A stretch of 64,000 bases of DNA from Neobacillus sp. PS3-34 (GCF_030915465.1 NZ_CP133267.1:1587001-1651000), one strand, 5' to 3'; shown: positions 10,323-20,410, counted from the first letter of the stretch. Numbers and translations are program-made. The notes: generated by a model from the letters alone, not told the origin.

Positions 10323-11087
10323 TTATTTTTTGGGAAAATCATCAAGGCTTTTAAATTTATAGCCTCTCTTTTTTAAATCCTTAATTACTTTTTCAAGAGC
10401 ATCAGCATTATCCTTAGAAACGGAATGCAGGAGGATGATAGCTCCTGGATGGACCTGCCTCATAATATTGTCGTAAGAATATTGCCAGCCCTTCTGCTGA
10501 TTCACATTCCAATCTACAAATGCAAGCGACCACATGACATGGGTATACCCTTGTTCTTTTGCAATTTTTAACGTCCTCTCACTTAGAACTCCTCGTGGTG
10601 GACGAATATAAAGCATTTCTTTTTTTCCTGTCAATTCTTCCGTTTTTGTACGAATCTTCTCCAATTCCTGTTTCATTCTTTCATCGCTTACGGCTGTCAG
10701 GTCTGGGTGGTGCCATGAATGATTGCCTAAAACATGTCCTTCTTTAGCCATCCGTTTCACCTGGTCAGAAGCAGAAAGTAAATAGTCGCCCGTCACAAAG
10801 AATGCTGCCGGTACTTTTTCCTTTTTCAGAACATCAAGAACCTTGTTTGTATAGCCATTTTCATAGCCATTATCGAAGGTCAAATATAGGATTTTTTTAT
10901 CAGGCGGCCCTTTATAAAAAGCTCCATATTTTTCAAGGAGCTGGTCAAGCTGCGCTCCTGCCTCTGCCGGCTGTTCATTTGCCGCCTTTTTAAAACCCCA
11001 ATGAATGGGCTGGTTCGTTACCTGGCCATAAGCAGCCGTCGGAATAACCAGCATAATGGCAATTGTCATGAAAAGCTTTTTCATCAA
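10323..11087 (-). CDS. pdaA: Peptidoglycan N-acetylmuramic acid deacetylase PdaA
   Basis: A 254-residue secreted polysaccharide deacetylase with a signal peptide (MMKKLFMTIAIMLVIPTAAYG) and a NodB fold: YLTFDNGYENGYT (catalytic Asp; the TFDNGYE variant is typical of PdaA rather than chitin deacetylases), HVLGNHSWHHPDLT (metal-binding His pair), RPPRGVLSE, and a late GAIILLHSVS. In B. subtilis PdaA makes the muramic delta-lactam of the spore cortex, which is needed for germination. Expected to be sporulation-expressed; the promoter was not resolved. Confidence 0.93.
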   Translation of the reverse strand: MMKKLFMTIAIMLVIPTAAYGQVTNQPIHWGFKKAANEQPAEAGAQLDQLLEKYGAFYKGPPDKKILYLTFDNGYENGYTNKVLDVLKKEKVPAAFFVTGDYLLSASDQVKRMAKEGHVLGNHSWHHPDLTAVSDERMKQELEKIRTKTEELTGKKEMLYIRPPRGVLSERTLKIAKEQGYTHVMWSLAFVDWNVNQQKGWQYSYDNIMRQVHPGAIILLHSVSKDNADALEKVIKDLKKRGYKFKSLDDFPKK

Positions 11088-11163
11088 TGATTTCCCCCGT
11101 TAGATGTTTTTATTAGTGTTTGATAAAAACGGCGGAAAAATAATTGGGATTAAAAGGGAAGTA

Positions 11164-12123
11164 TTAGTTTTGGAAGTAGATGCGATCTCTTGCAGCACCT
11201 TTAAATGGTAAGTGTAAGTGGGATAAAATATGAGTGGCAGATCGTTGAGATGAGATTTCGAGAAATTCGCGTAGCTCTTGATTCGTTATGGTTGGTTTAA
11301 TGAGTAAAAAGTAATCCTCTATCGCTAGCTTATAAAGATTATTTTCGACGCAGCCGCATATTTTGCAAATGCATTTGTTCCGTTTAATATCGAGTGCCGC
11401 AGAATTGCAATTTTGACAAAGAACACCTTTAATAATGTCTGATGGACTAATCTCAAATTTTTGAAGAATATTTTGTTCTAAAGGAGTATTCTTCGTTAGT
11501 AAAAGCCTTTTTAACTTCCCAAGGATTTTCGTATCGGATCGATCTTCATTATATTTCATTTCGAATTTTCGAATTTTATTTATCAATTGATCCGATTTAC
11601 ATACAATTTCAAAAGCTTTCTTATAACCCGAAGATGCATTAATAATCGTTGAGGGATTACTGATTATTACCAGATGTTCAATAGGTAATTCGTTGAATTT
11701 ATATATACTCAGCCAGTTTATCAGGTGGTCGTGCTGTCGTTCTGCCTGTGTAATAGGGTTAGAAAAGCACTCTGTTTTTTCATTACGTTTTCTGAAGAGT
11801 TGATCAAAATCCTTTTCTAAAAATAATTCTCCTGAATAATTTTTCACTTCTAGAATAAGTGAAAATTTTGTGGAAATCAGCAGAAAATCGATTTGAAAGG
11901 CTTGATCATGGTAAGTGAGTCTTAAATCGTGGAATATGATGTATGGTTTAAAGTGAGGGAGATTGAGGAAATATTTTAAACTTAGTTCTCCTTTATAACC
12001 TGATCTTCTTTTATATAATTTTTCTTCAACTATCCCTCTTTTTGGATGTTCTTTCGGCAACCTGCGTAATAATGCTTCCAGGATAAAAATAATACTTGGC
12101 GGCGCTATCTCTTTTGCAAACAA
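11164..12123 (-). CDS. NERD domain protein with C-terminal zinc ribbon
   Basis: A 319-residue protein. The nuclease-related domain spans about residues 35-150, with the conserved pattern GYKGELSLKYFL, HDLRL, QIDFLLIS and LILEVKNYSGEL (catalytic-type E, D and ExK). Near residue 235 a zinc-binding CQNCN...CICKICGC cluster is followed by a short helical tail. NERD proteins are predicted cytoplasmic DNA-processing enzymes of unknown biological role. The promoter side faces the 156-bp tandem array, an unusual upstream context. Confidence 0.88.
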   Translation of the reverse strand: MFAKEIAPPSIIFILEALLRRLPKEHPKRGIVEEKLYKRRSGYKGELSLKYFLNLPHFKPYIIFHDLRLTYHDQAFQIDFLLISTKFSLILEVKNYSGELFLEKDFDQLFRKRNEKTECFSNPITQAERQHDHLINWLSIYKFNELPIEHLVIISNPSTIINASSGYKKAFEIVCKSDQLINKIRKFEMKYNEDRSDTKILGKLKRLLLTKNTPLEQNILQKFEISPSDIIKGVLCQNCNSAALDIKRNKCICKICGCVENNLYKLAIEDYFLLIKPTITNQELREFLEISSQRSATHILSHLHLPFKGAARDRIYFQN

Positions 12124-12292
12124 TTAATCACTCCCTTTATTAAAAGAATACCTATTCTTTCTAGAAAGTGAAATGATCTTCCTGCTTGGAAATCAATATC
12201 GAAAAATTTTTTTCGAATTGTTTGACGTTCTACACATTTTGGACATTTTTCCTCAATACAAGGTCTCTTTACAAAGCTACTAAATATCTCTT

Positions 12293-13028
12293 TCTACACT
12301 AACCTTAGCCTTTTCTACACTTCTAAACGGATTATCTACACTAACCGGCTCCGTTTCTACACTTATTGGACCTTTATCTACACTAACATCTTCTATTTCT
12401 ACAAATTGATCGGTTTCTGCTTCTCAGCCGCTCTCCTGGTTGCCTCTTTCTACACTTAGCATCGCTCTATCTACACTTCTAAACGGATTATCTACACTAG
12501 CCAGATCCGTTTCTACACTTATTGGACCTTTATCTACACTAACATCTTCTTTTTCTACAATTTGTTCGCTTTCTGCGTCTCAGCCGCTCTCCTGGATGCT
12601 TCTTTCTACACTTACGTCCGTACTTTCTACACTTCTTTAAGGATTATCAACACCAACCGGCTCCGTTTCTACACTTATTGGCCCTTTATCTACACTAACG
12701 TCTTCTTTTTCTACAATTTGTTCGCTTTCTGCTTCTCAGCCGCTCTCCCGGATGCTTCTTTCTACACTTAGCATCGCTCTATCTACACTTCTAAACGGAT
12801 TATCTACACTAACCGGCTCCGTTTCTACATTGATTGGACCATTATCTACACTACATCTTCTTTTTCTACAATTTGTTCGGTTTCTGCTTCTCAGCCGCTC
12901 TCCTGGATGCTTCTTTCAACACTTAGCATCGCACTATCTACACTTATAAACGGATTATCTACACTAACCGGCTCCGTTTCTACACTTATTGGACCTTTAC
13001 CTACACTAACATCTTAGTTATCTACAAT
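12293..13028. repeat. Nested tandem array: 21-bp units within a 156-bp supercycle
   Basis: The octamer TCTACACT recurs every 21 bases, six times per cycle (for example 12293, 12314, 12335, 12356, 12377, 12398). A 51-base element without the octamer follows and the cycle restarts. Cycles begin at 12293, 12449, 12605, 12761 and 12916, giving a 156-base period; the fourth cycle has lost one base. The 13-base spacers differ within a cycle but are conserved between cycles (e.g. TCTAAACGGATTA, AACCGGCTCCGTT, TATTGGACCTTTA). The array fills the space between the fumarase stop and the NERD start. No ribosome binding site or continuous reading frame supports coding. Function unknown. Confidence 0.92.
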
Positions 13029-13091
13029 TCGCAGTTATGATCATTATTCCCAAAAAGAGGCATGGTCAAGCCCGTCCTCTCCACTTACAAC

Positions 13092-14636
13092 TTATTTAAA
13101 CACCGGTTCTTTAAATTGAGCCAGCTTTTCTAATGAATTTTTATCAACATCAGCATGAAGGCTGTTTCCGTGTGAGTCCATTGTTACGACCGCGGTAAAG
13201 CCTTCAACCCGAAGGTGCCACATAGCTTCAGGAATGCCAAATTGCATTAAGTCGACACCTTCAACAGACTTGATGCAGTCAGCATAATATTGGCCGCTCC
13301 ACCGATTGCGTTCAAGTAAACTCCACCATGTTCGTTCAATGCAGCCAAAGTCTTAGGACCCATGCCGCCTTTACCGATAACTGCGCGAATACCAAACCGT
13401 TTCATAATATCACCTTGATACGGCTCCTCCCGGATACTGGTTGTTGGCGGGCTGCTTTCACATGCCACGCACCTGCTTCATCCTTCAGCATAACCGGACC
13501 GCAATGGTAAATCACTTGGCCATTTAAATTAACCGGTGCATCATGGTCAGACAGATATTTATGGATCGCATCCCTGCCTGTATACATCATTCCATTGATT
13601 TGAACCACATCGCCGACCTTCAGCTCACGAATCTGCTCTTCAGTTATCGGAGCCTGAAGGGTAATTATGCCCTCATTGGCAGCTGCAGCAGCTGTTTCTT
13701 TTTCCGCTTCTGTCTGTGCGAAATCGATGTTTTCACCTTCCTGGTACATCCAATCCTGAATCTCACCAGTTTCCGGACTTACAGTGACTCCCAGTCTGCG
13801 GAATGCCCAGCAGTTATAGGCAACTGAAACGAAGAAGCTGGCTGGAATACGATTAATTACTCCTGCTTTACATCCTAACAATGTAGTTTCGCCGCCGAAG
13901 CCCATAGTTCCAATGCCAAGTTTATTTGCATTTTCCATTATATAGTCTTCCAGCTGGCGCAATTTTTCAATTGGATTTACATCATCAACGGAACGGAATA
14001 GCTGCTCCTTGGCAAGCTCGTATCCAGAGGTTCTGTCTCCTCCGATTCCTACACCAATGAATCCGGCACTGCAGCCCTGTCCTTGGCCTGATAAACGGAA
14101 TGAAGCACACATTTACGTATACCATCAAGGTCGCGTCCGGCACGTCCTAGACCATCCAATTCACAAGGAAGGCTGTACTGGATGTTTTTATTTTCACAGC
14201 CGCCACCCTTCAAAATAAGGCGCGCGTCGATATAATCGTTTTCCCACTGTTCAAATTTAATAACAGGCGTTCCATCACCAAGATTATCTCCACTATTGTC
14301 ACCTGTTAGAGAGTCAACCGAGTTTGGACGAAGCTTCCCGTCTTTAGTCGCTTGGGCAATCGCAGCTTTAATTGCTTTTTTCATCTGGATCTGGTTAGCC
14401 CCGACAGGTGTTTTAATTTTAAAAGTAGGAAGCCCGGTGTCCTGGCAAATTGGAGATACTTGATCATCAGCCATTTTAATATTATTGGTAATAGTGGCTA
14501 AGCTCATTGCCGCCCTTGTACCGGCATTCTCTTTCGCTTTTGCCGCCTGGATTGCACGGCGCACATCTTTTGGAAGTCTTGTCGATGTTTCTACGATCAG
14601 CTTGTACATGCTTTCCTGAAATTTTTCTAAATTCAT
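13092..14636 (-). CDS. fumA: Class I (iron-sulfur) fumarate hydratase, three frameshifts
   Basis: Fumarase/tartrate dehydratase family enzyme that interconverts fumarate and malate in the TCA cycle. The N half (residues 1-280) has SPICQDTGLPTFK and LKGGGCENKN, which supply cysteine ligands of the [4Fe-4S] cluster, plus GIGGDRTSGYELAK and GTMGFGGETTLLG. The C half has TGRDAIHKYL, KRFGIRAVIGKGGMG and a conserved end (MWHLRVEGFTAVVTMDSHG). It is broken by single-base shifts near 14096, 13441 and 13275, but all segments are collinear and conserved, so these look like sequencing deletions. The start follows an ACCCCT-type (AGGGGT) ribosome binding site. Total length about 514 residues. Confidence 0.88.
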
Positions 14637-14826
14637 TCTTATACCCCTCTCCCTTATCCCCTGAGATCAAGAAAAATCTATTATGAATTTTACAATTATT
14701 TTTAACGGTATTTATTATACTCCTATCATGAGGGGATTTAAAGACCGAGCTTGCAACCGATTACATCCTGAATTGTGATAATTCGACTTATTTCCGGGGA
14801 AATTTGACATAAACCATCATTTTATT

Positions 14827-14853
14827 AAAAAAAGAACCTGCAGCAGCAGGCTC
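14827..14853 (-). terminator. Terminator after the SE1561-family gene
   Basis: An 8-base stem with one mismatch (GAACCTGC / GCAGGCTC) has seven A on the plus strand, giving a U run on the minus strand. It overlaps the stop codon. Confidence 0.75.
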
Positions 14854-15038
14854 TATTTCTCGCGAGATTGAAACTCCTTGCACTTGGACTCAAGGTCATC
14901 AATCATATTAATTAAGCGGTCGATATCGTCAATATCCGTCTCTTCAGGATCAATTGCATCAAGAACCTCAAGAAACATTTTTAATCGCTGTTTTAAAAAG
15001 ATGACTTGTGAGTCTTTATCATTTATTGCATTACCCAT
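14853..15038 (-). CDS. SE1561 family small protein
   Basis: A 61-residue acidic helical protein beginning MGNAINDKDSQVIFLKQRL, with ETDIDDIDRLINMIDDLE in the middle. It resembles the conserved but uncharacterised SE1561 family of Bacilli. The start at 15038 is chosen over the upstream in-frame ATG because AAAGGAG lies eight bases before it. No function known. Confidence 0.82.
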   Translation of the reverse strand: MGNAINDKDSQVIFLKQRLKMFLEVLDAIDPEETDIDDIDRLINMIDDLESKCKEFQSREK

Positions 15039-15155
15039 GAGCTTTGCTCCTTTCGAAAGCTGCATCTTTTGTCGTTTCCATCCTACCTAAATTATGGCGA
15101 ATAGGCAATACTCTTATTATCATTATCTCTATAAAAGGGCGAAGGAAATCTCCCT

Positions 15156-16847
15156 TTAATCATCGAGCCCAATTGCAGTTCCTTCCCTGCTTGAATCCGC
15201 AGCGCCGTAAAGCTCCCTTGTATCCGGATCAATTTGGATAGCCTGGACGTTTCCAATCACATGGGAAGTGTCACCAAATTCATAACCCATAGATTCCAAT
15301 TCTCCCTTTGAAACCATATCAATTCCAGCCTCCCATGACAGTAGAGAGCCAGGTGTGGCAAAAATCCTTGGTTCCTCAATGGCTTCCTTCAGATCCATTT
15401 TAAAATCGATAATATTTACGATTGTCTGGAAAACCGAGGCGATAATTGTTGGACCTCCTGGTGAACCAAGAGTCAATACAGGCTTTTCATCCTTAAACAA
15501 AATGGTCGGGCTTTTACAGCTTACGGGACGTTTCCCCGCGCCGGGCTCATTCACGCCTCCCGGAATCGGGTCAAAGTCGGTCAATTCATTATTTAATAGT
15601 AAACCATATCCCGGCACCATAATTCCTGAACCAAATGGATGCTCAACCGTAGATGTACATGCAGCAATATTCCCCCATCGATCCACGACTGTGAAATGGG
15701 TTGTTTCGCTTTTTTCCATATCGTCAGGCTGTCGAACTACCTCTACAGGTTTCTTTTTTTCATATTTCCAGGGGTTACCGAAATCAATTCGACTGTTGCG
15801 ATTCTTAAAGTTGATTAAATTCCTTCTGTCAGCAATATATTCATCATGCAGAAGCCCCTTCACCGGTATGTCATTAAAACGAGGGTCTGCCAAATATGCA
15901 ATCTTGTCACTAAACGCCAAACGCATCGATTCTGTAAACAGATAATATTTTTCCCAAGACCTCGGCCCATACTTATCTAGCGAGAAATCTTCAAGCAGTT
16001 TTAAAATATAAAGAAGGCTTGTCCCTCCCGCACTTGGAGGGCTGGAGGATGCTATTTTGTACCCTCTGTATTCTCCCCACACAGGTTCGTCAACTGATAT
16101 TTCGTAGTTTTTTAGATCCTCAAGAGTCATAAAGCCGCCCTGGTCCTGAAGCGCTTTAACGATTGCCTCTGCTATTTCTCCTTCATAAAAAGCGGATATT
16201 CCTTCTTTTTGTATAATCCTAAACGTTTTTGCAAGATGCTCCTTTATAAGAATATCTCCTTCTTTAAAGGATTTTCCTTTTGGAAAGAATAAACGCCTTC
16301 CTTCATCACCGAGACGGTATTCAAAAAGGTTTAGAGCATCCATCAATACCCAATTCATCGAAATTCCTTTTTCGGCAACCAAAGCTGCCGGCTCGATCAA
16401 TTCTGCAAGGCTTTTTGACCCGTATTCATTAAGTGCAGCATCCATGGCTTTTAAAATACCTGGTATCGCTACAGCCGTTGCATGTGTAGACCTTTTTTTA
16501 AATGGGATAACTTCCTTTTTGTCATCCAGGAACATGTCGGCATGTGCCGCTTTTGGCGCTTCTGAATGCCCATCAAAGATCTTTGTCGTTTTCGATTCAT
16601 TATGGTAGACCATGAAGAAGCCGCTGCCGCCTATTCCCGTCATCATCGGTTCGACGACATTCAGTGCGAATTGAATGGCTACAGCTGCGTCTATGGCATT
16701 ACCGCCTTCCTTCAGGACCTGCTCGCCAATTTCTGAGGCGATTGGGTGCGCCGTCGCGACCATTCCCGTTTTCCCTCTTGCTGTTTCTCTTTCGATTGAG
16801 CATCTATTCGAACGCGTAATTTCAAATTTATGACCTTCGCTTAACAT
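15156..16847 (-). CDS. Gamma-glutamyltransferase (YwrD-like)
   Basis: A 563-residue Ntn-hydrolase. Segments: GMVATAHPIASEIGEQVLKEGGNAIDAAVA, EPMMTGIGGSGFFMV, the autocleavage site SETTHFTVVD (the Thr becomes the nucleophile of the small subunit), and the late motif LTLGSPGGPTII. It transfers or hydrolyses the gamma-glutamyl group of glutathione and related peptides. No signal peptide is visible, so like YwrD it is probably cytoplasmic, unlike secreted Ggt. GGAGG precedes the ATG. It appears monocistronic. Confidence 0.88.
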   Translation of the reverse strand: MLSEGHKFEITRSNRCSIERETARGKTGMVATAHPIASEIGEQVLKEGGNAIDAAVAIQFALNVVEPMMTGIGGSGFFMVYHNESKTTKIFDGHSEAPKAAHADMFLDDKKEVIPFKKRSTHATAVAIPGILKAMDAALNEYGSKSLAELIEPAALVAEKGISMNWVLMDALNLFEYRLGDEGRRLFFPKGKSFKEGDILIKEHLAKTFRIIQKEGISAFYEGEIAEAIVKALQDQGGFMTLEDLKNYEISVDEPVWGEYRGYKIASSSPPSAGGTSLLYILKLLEDFSLDKYGPRSWEKYYLFTESMRLAFSDKIAYLADPRFNDIPVKGLLHDEYIADRRNLINFKNRNSRIDFGNPWKYEKKKPVEVVRQPDDMEKSETTHFTVVDRWGNIAACTSTVEHPFGSGIMVPGYGLLLNNELTDFDPIPGGVNEPGAGKRPVSCKSPTILFKDEKPVLTLGSPGGPTIIASVFQTIVNIIDFKMDLKEAIEEPRIFATPGSLLSWEAGIDMVSKGELESMGYEFGDTSHVIGNVQAIQIDPDTRELYGAADSSREGTAIGLDD

Positions 16848-16951
16848 ATAATTACCTCCAGGATATCTCTATTAGTTATTTAGTTTAGAATACCCCTGCC
16901 ACATTCAGCTCAAACTGGTGCCTACTCCCATGGGAAATCAGGGGAATTCCT

Positions 16952-16983
16952 TAAAAAAAACTGGCCGCTTAAAGCAGCCAGTT
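16952..16983 (-). terminator. Terminator after the Ser-rich YtxH gene
   Basis: The stem AACTGGC-c-GC / GC-a-GCCAGTT has an A8 run on the plus strand (U run on the minus strand) and lies 16 bases below the stop. Confidence 0.85.
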
Positions 16984-16998
16984 CTTAACAAATACCGA

Positions 16999-17781
16999 TT
17001 ATTTTGTTTTGTCATGGTTGGTCGTTTCCTGACCACCGTAAGTATGTTTGCCCTTACCATTATTCTTTCCTAATCCGCCAGATTTGTCCTTGCTAGTATC
17101 TGTAGAAGACGTAGCATCTCCTGACGTAGCATTCATAGTTGAATTTGTTGTATTTCCTAATCCATATGAAGTGCTCTCAGAATTGGAAGACCCGGTTGAA
17201 GGTAAGCTTGAAGTTCCAGAACTCATACTTGTATCAAATGAGTTCAACCCAGAAGTTTCAGAGGTAACACCGCTGTCGCTGCCTAATTCTGATGATGAAA
17301 GGTTTGATGTGACGGAAGAGTCACTGCTAGATGAGGTTCCGCTTACAGAAGTGTTGGTTACAGCTTTCAATTCACTGCCCGCCTCCACGACTTTAGAGCC
17401 AATCTGCTGAATGTCACCTTTTACATCCTTAACTGTACTCATCGCATTATTCGCGATTTGCTTAACATCGCCGAGATTGCCGAAAAGATCAGTATTTAAA
17501 CGCTCATATAAATTTTGTGCGTCGCTGATTGCCTCTTTTAACACATTGGATGCTTCTTTAAATTGTGACATCATCTGTCCCTTTACTTCACTTGGATTTT
17601 CTTTTACATCGCTCAGCATTCTTTGAGAGTTGTTCTTTAACTCAATTGCGGTTTCCTTTACCGTATTTCTGGTAGAAGAATCTAGAAGCGAAATGATTCC
17701 GCCAATTACCCCACCAATTACTACACCCTTTAATAACTTGCTGTTTTTTTCGTTATCAGTCATTGTTTGGTTCATTTCCAT
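16999..17781 (-). CDS. YtxH-domain protein with Ser/Thr-rich tail
   Basis: A 260-residue protein. The N-terminal Gly-rich membrane segment (LLKGVVIGGVIGGIISLLD) and following amphipathic helices (about 30-130) fit YtxH stress proteins. Residues about 140-240 are low-complexity Ser/Thr/Gly (SSSDSSVTSNLSSSELGS), with a basic Gly/Lys end (GGLGKNNGKGKHTYGG). It is probably membrane-associated, with a disordered tail. The role of YtxH proteins is unclear; several are part of the general stress regulon in Bacillus. GGAGGAAA precedes the ATG. Confidence 0.8.
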   Translation of the reverse strand: MEMNQTMTDNEKNSKLLKGVVIGGVIGGIISLLDSSTRNTVKETAIELKNNSQRMLSDVKENPSEVKGQMMSQFKEASNVLKEAISDAQNLYERLNTDLFGNLGDVKQIANNAMSTVKDVKGDIQQIGSKVVEAGSELKAVTNTSVSGTSSSSDSSVTSNLSSSELGSDSGVTSETSGLNSFDTSMSSGTSSLPSTGSSNSESTSYGLGNTTNSTMNATSGDATSSTDTSKDKSGGLGKNNGKGKHTYGGQETTNHDKTK

Positions 17782-18021
17782 CTAAATTTCCTCCTCTATC
17801 TTAATTAAATTTATTATTTAGGCTTGCTTTTCTAATTCCCGAATCTACTTAGGAATAAACACTTGTTTTAATAGATAATTATATTGTTTTCTTATATGGA
17901 GAAATCGTAATAACCCAATTGCTGATTTTTATTATGTTCGAGATGGCAACAATGTTTAAGAAAAAAACAAAAAAAAGACCTCCGCGAGAAATAACGGATG
18001 CCTTTATCTATTTTCTATATT

Positions 18022-18826
18022 TTACCGTGGCTTTTCTGTTGCATTAAATCCAAACGATACATGGTCCTGAACTGGAATCCATGCGCCTATTCCCTGTGAT
18101 GTCACATTTTTTATGACAAGAAATTTTTTATATCCTTTTAGCATCAAATACACTTCACCGTATGTTACCTTGCCTTTTTCATTTACTGCTGGCGCATAGG
18201 CGAATAGGTAACCAAGCCTTTTGGGAGGAATGTTATATCTTTGGTCCTTCTTTGTTCCTGCCCCAATGACTGTTTCGAATGCAAGCGGAAGCTTAGTTTT
18301 TTCTGTTGCCTTTAACAGCATCATTTTTTTGACATCTTCTGCATTCGGAATTTTGGCTGTCAAACCGCCATTAATTACTTTCTGGGCCTTGTACGTAGTG
18401 AAATTGGTAAGGTGTCTGGCTGCCCCGGTTATCAAAGTAATTCGTGTTAATTTTTTGATACTCCCAATTTGTAGAAGTTTCGGTGGACTCATAGTTCAAC
18501 GGCCATTGCCCCAAATAAATGATGGCCCTGTAGCCAATGGCGAACGGCGTGCTGTTAATGGCGGTTTCATTTAACATTCTGATCAAGTCCGGGTTCTCGA
18601 TACCCACTTTCGATGATTCAATCAATTTCTTCGTCAATTCGCTTGGCTGCAATAAAGGTACATCCTGTGTCGGGTTCGGGTAAGTGTTTTCTTTTGTAAT
18701 ATTCATAACAGAGGGCGGAACAAGGTATTTTGACGGTTCCATTTTTGCAGTACCTGCAGCGCTGGCCGTTGTTATGAATGAAAACATAAATAGCATTGTG
18801 ATAAGTACGTATGTTATTTTTTTCAC
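18022..18826 (-). CDS. yfkD: YfkD-family secreted protein, frameshifted
   Basis: A secreted protein with a signal peptide (TYVLITMLFMFSFITTASAAG) and a YfkD-like body (YLVPPSVMNITKENTYPN, FAIGYRAIIYLGQWPLNYES, then INGGLTAKIPNAEDVKKM and YMLKGYKKFLVIKNVTSQGIGAWIP-type segments). The frame changes near 18427 in a G run (NYFDNRG, then AARHLTNFTTYKAQ), probably a sequencing error. Its function is unknown, but the yfkD-yfkE-yfkF neighbourhood of B. subtilis is preserved here. A GTG start with AAAGGAG upstream is used. Confidence 0.85.
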
Positions 18827-18971
18827 CTTATCGTTACTCCTTTCACCATTTGCAACCTAATTGGTCTGTTCATAGTTTTTTCGGAGTTTGCGGATATTAT
18901 CCATACGTAAAAATAATTTCATTTTTTATCTGCTGAAATAAAAAAGAAATAAAATTGTAAAAATCAGAACA

Positions 18972-19254
18972 TTTACATAATTCATTTTTTATTTTATAAT
19001 TACGTTACCCTAATAAAAAAGGAGGGCCGCAATCAAATCGCTATCAATATATTAAGGAGGTTGGGATTCCGTCTTTTATGAAGAGTCAACAGTTGTGTTT
19101 CATGCATCGTTACTAAACATGAAGGTGGGTGATCATTCTCGAAAAATATGCGATTGATTTTTATGCCTTTTCCGGAAGAACGATATTAACCGATTACTTA
19201 AGTATTGAAACAAAGACTCTGTGCTGATTATGGCACAGAGTCTTTGTTTTTTTA
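18972..19254 (+). ncRNA. Orphan transcription unit with two SD-like motifs and no convincing ORF
   Basis: A good SigA-type promoter (TTTACA 18972-18977, 17-base spacer, TATAAT 18995-19000) points into about 250 bases ending at the strong hairpin 19208-19249. The interval holds two exact AAGGAGG sequences (about 19019 and 19055), neither with an ATG at proper distance. It also has three overlapping tiny frames, the longest (about 32 codons from a GTG at 19129) ending inside the terminator. It could be a small RNA or a damaged small-protein gene. Transcription itself is inferred from the promoter and terminator. Confidence 0.4.
19208..19254. terminator. Strong bidirectional terminator below yfkE
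   Basis: A 17-base perfect stem (AAACAAAGACTCTGTGC and its complement) with an 8-base loop and a run of T on the plus strand. It overlaps the yfkE stop on the minus strand. Confidence 0.92.
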
Positions 19255-20309
19255 TAGAAGGAAAAAGCCAATTCCCATGATTATATATGCTGCTAATAAT
19301 GTTAAACCTTCAAACCAGTTTGTTTCTCCATCATTTGATATTACTACCATAAGAAGCACGGCAGATGCCATTGCGATCATTTCTGGAAGGCTGAAAACCA
19401 GTGCCATGGATGAAGGAAAAAGCAAGGAAACCAAAACCAGAACAGGCGCTACGAACATGGCTACCTGCAGAGTGGAACCAATTGCAATTTCAACGGCGAT
19501 ATCCATTTTATTTTTATATGCCATCAGTACAGCTGACGCATGTTCCGCGGCATTTCCCACTATAGCAACAATAATAACCCCGATGAAAAGCTCGGTCCAT
19601 CCGAAGGATTCAGCAACAGTCTCAAAGGTATGGACAAGGTTTTCTGAAATATATGCAACAACAACGGTTGCGATTGCAAGGACAGCAATCGCTTTTCCTC
19701 TTCCCCACTCTGGCTCTTCATCATGATGGCCAGCTGTTTCATTTTCATGCTGGTAAACGCCTCTATGTGTGACAAGCTTGAAAAACAATGCAGCTAGATA
19801 AAGGGCAATTAAAACAACTGAAACTCCGATACTTAAATTTAATGTTTCAGGCTTATCCATTTTTAATGAAAATACTTCAGGAATTACGAAAGCAACAATA
19901 ATGGCAAACATGAGCAGACCAGAGTTATGCCTCGCGTCGTAAACATTAAATTCCTGGCGTTTGAATTTTAATCCTCCTACAAAAAAAGATAAACCCGCCA
20001 CAAGCAGTAAATTTCCAAGTACAGAACCTGTAATGGAAGCAAGGACTACTCCAACCAGGCCTGCTTTTAATGCAAAAATTGAAATAATCAATTCTACAGC
20101 GTTACCAAAGGTTGCATTTAAAAGACCGCCGACCCTGGCCCTGTGATGATTGCGAGGCTCTCTGTCGCCCTTCCCATAAAGCTGGATAACGCAATGATGG
20201 TAAGGCAGTAAATGATAAACAGCATGATGCTCGGCCAATGCATAAGTGATCCGATGACCGAAAGTGGCACGCCGATAAAGGTAAGTATCATAAAAATCTT
20301 ATTTGTCAT
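19252..20309 (-). CDS. yfkE: Ca2+/H+ antiporter YfkE (CAX family), frameshifted
   Basis: A polytopic cation exchanger of about 350 residues. The two signature repeats are GGLLNATFGNAVELI (c-1) and AIVGNAAEHASAV (c-2), each with the acidic residue that binds Ca2+. A cytoplasmic acidic/His loop (HENETAGHHDEEPEWG) separates the halves. One base is missing near 20137, between ESLAIITGP and RVGGLLNATFGN. B. subtilis YfkE (ChaA) exports Ca2+ in exchange for protons and lies in the same place beside yfkD and yfkF. Confidence 0.92.
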
Positions 20310-20410
20310 CCGCTTTCCCTCTCATTTCTTTAAAAAATCTTATTTCTTATTTAACCTGTGGCAGTAATAGCAAACCCATAATTCAAATCCCTTTTTATTG
20401 TTTCCATTTG

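Noticed and set aside
12440..12949. Overlapping ORFs of 65-69 residues with heptad-like LSTL repeats inside the 156-bp array
   Set aside because: They arise because 21 and 156 are multiples of three. They lack ribosome binding sites, end within the repeats, and the frame is lost where single bases differ.
12293..13028. CRISPR-like array of 8-bp repeats with 13-bp spacers
   Set aside because: Repeats are too short and the spacers recur in the same order in every cycle.
13092..14636. Fumarase as a pseudogene or as three genes
   Set aside because: All pieces are collinear and conserved to catalytic residues; one-base corrections restore one enzyme, and similar breaks occur across the whole window.
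15355..15945. 196-residue plus-strand ORF
   Set aside because: It is the antisense shadow of the gamma-glutamyltransferase gene and has no recognisable domain or ribosome binding site.
17048..17410. 120-residue plus-strand ORF
   Set aside because: Antisense to the Ser/Thr-rich YtxH gene; the open frame results from its biased composition.
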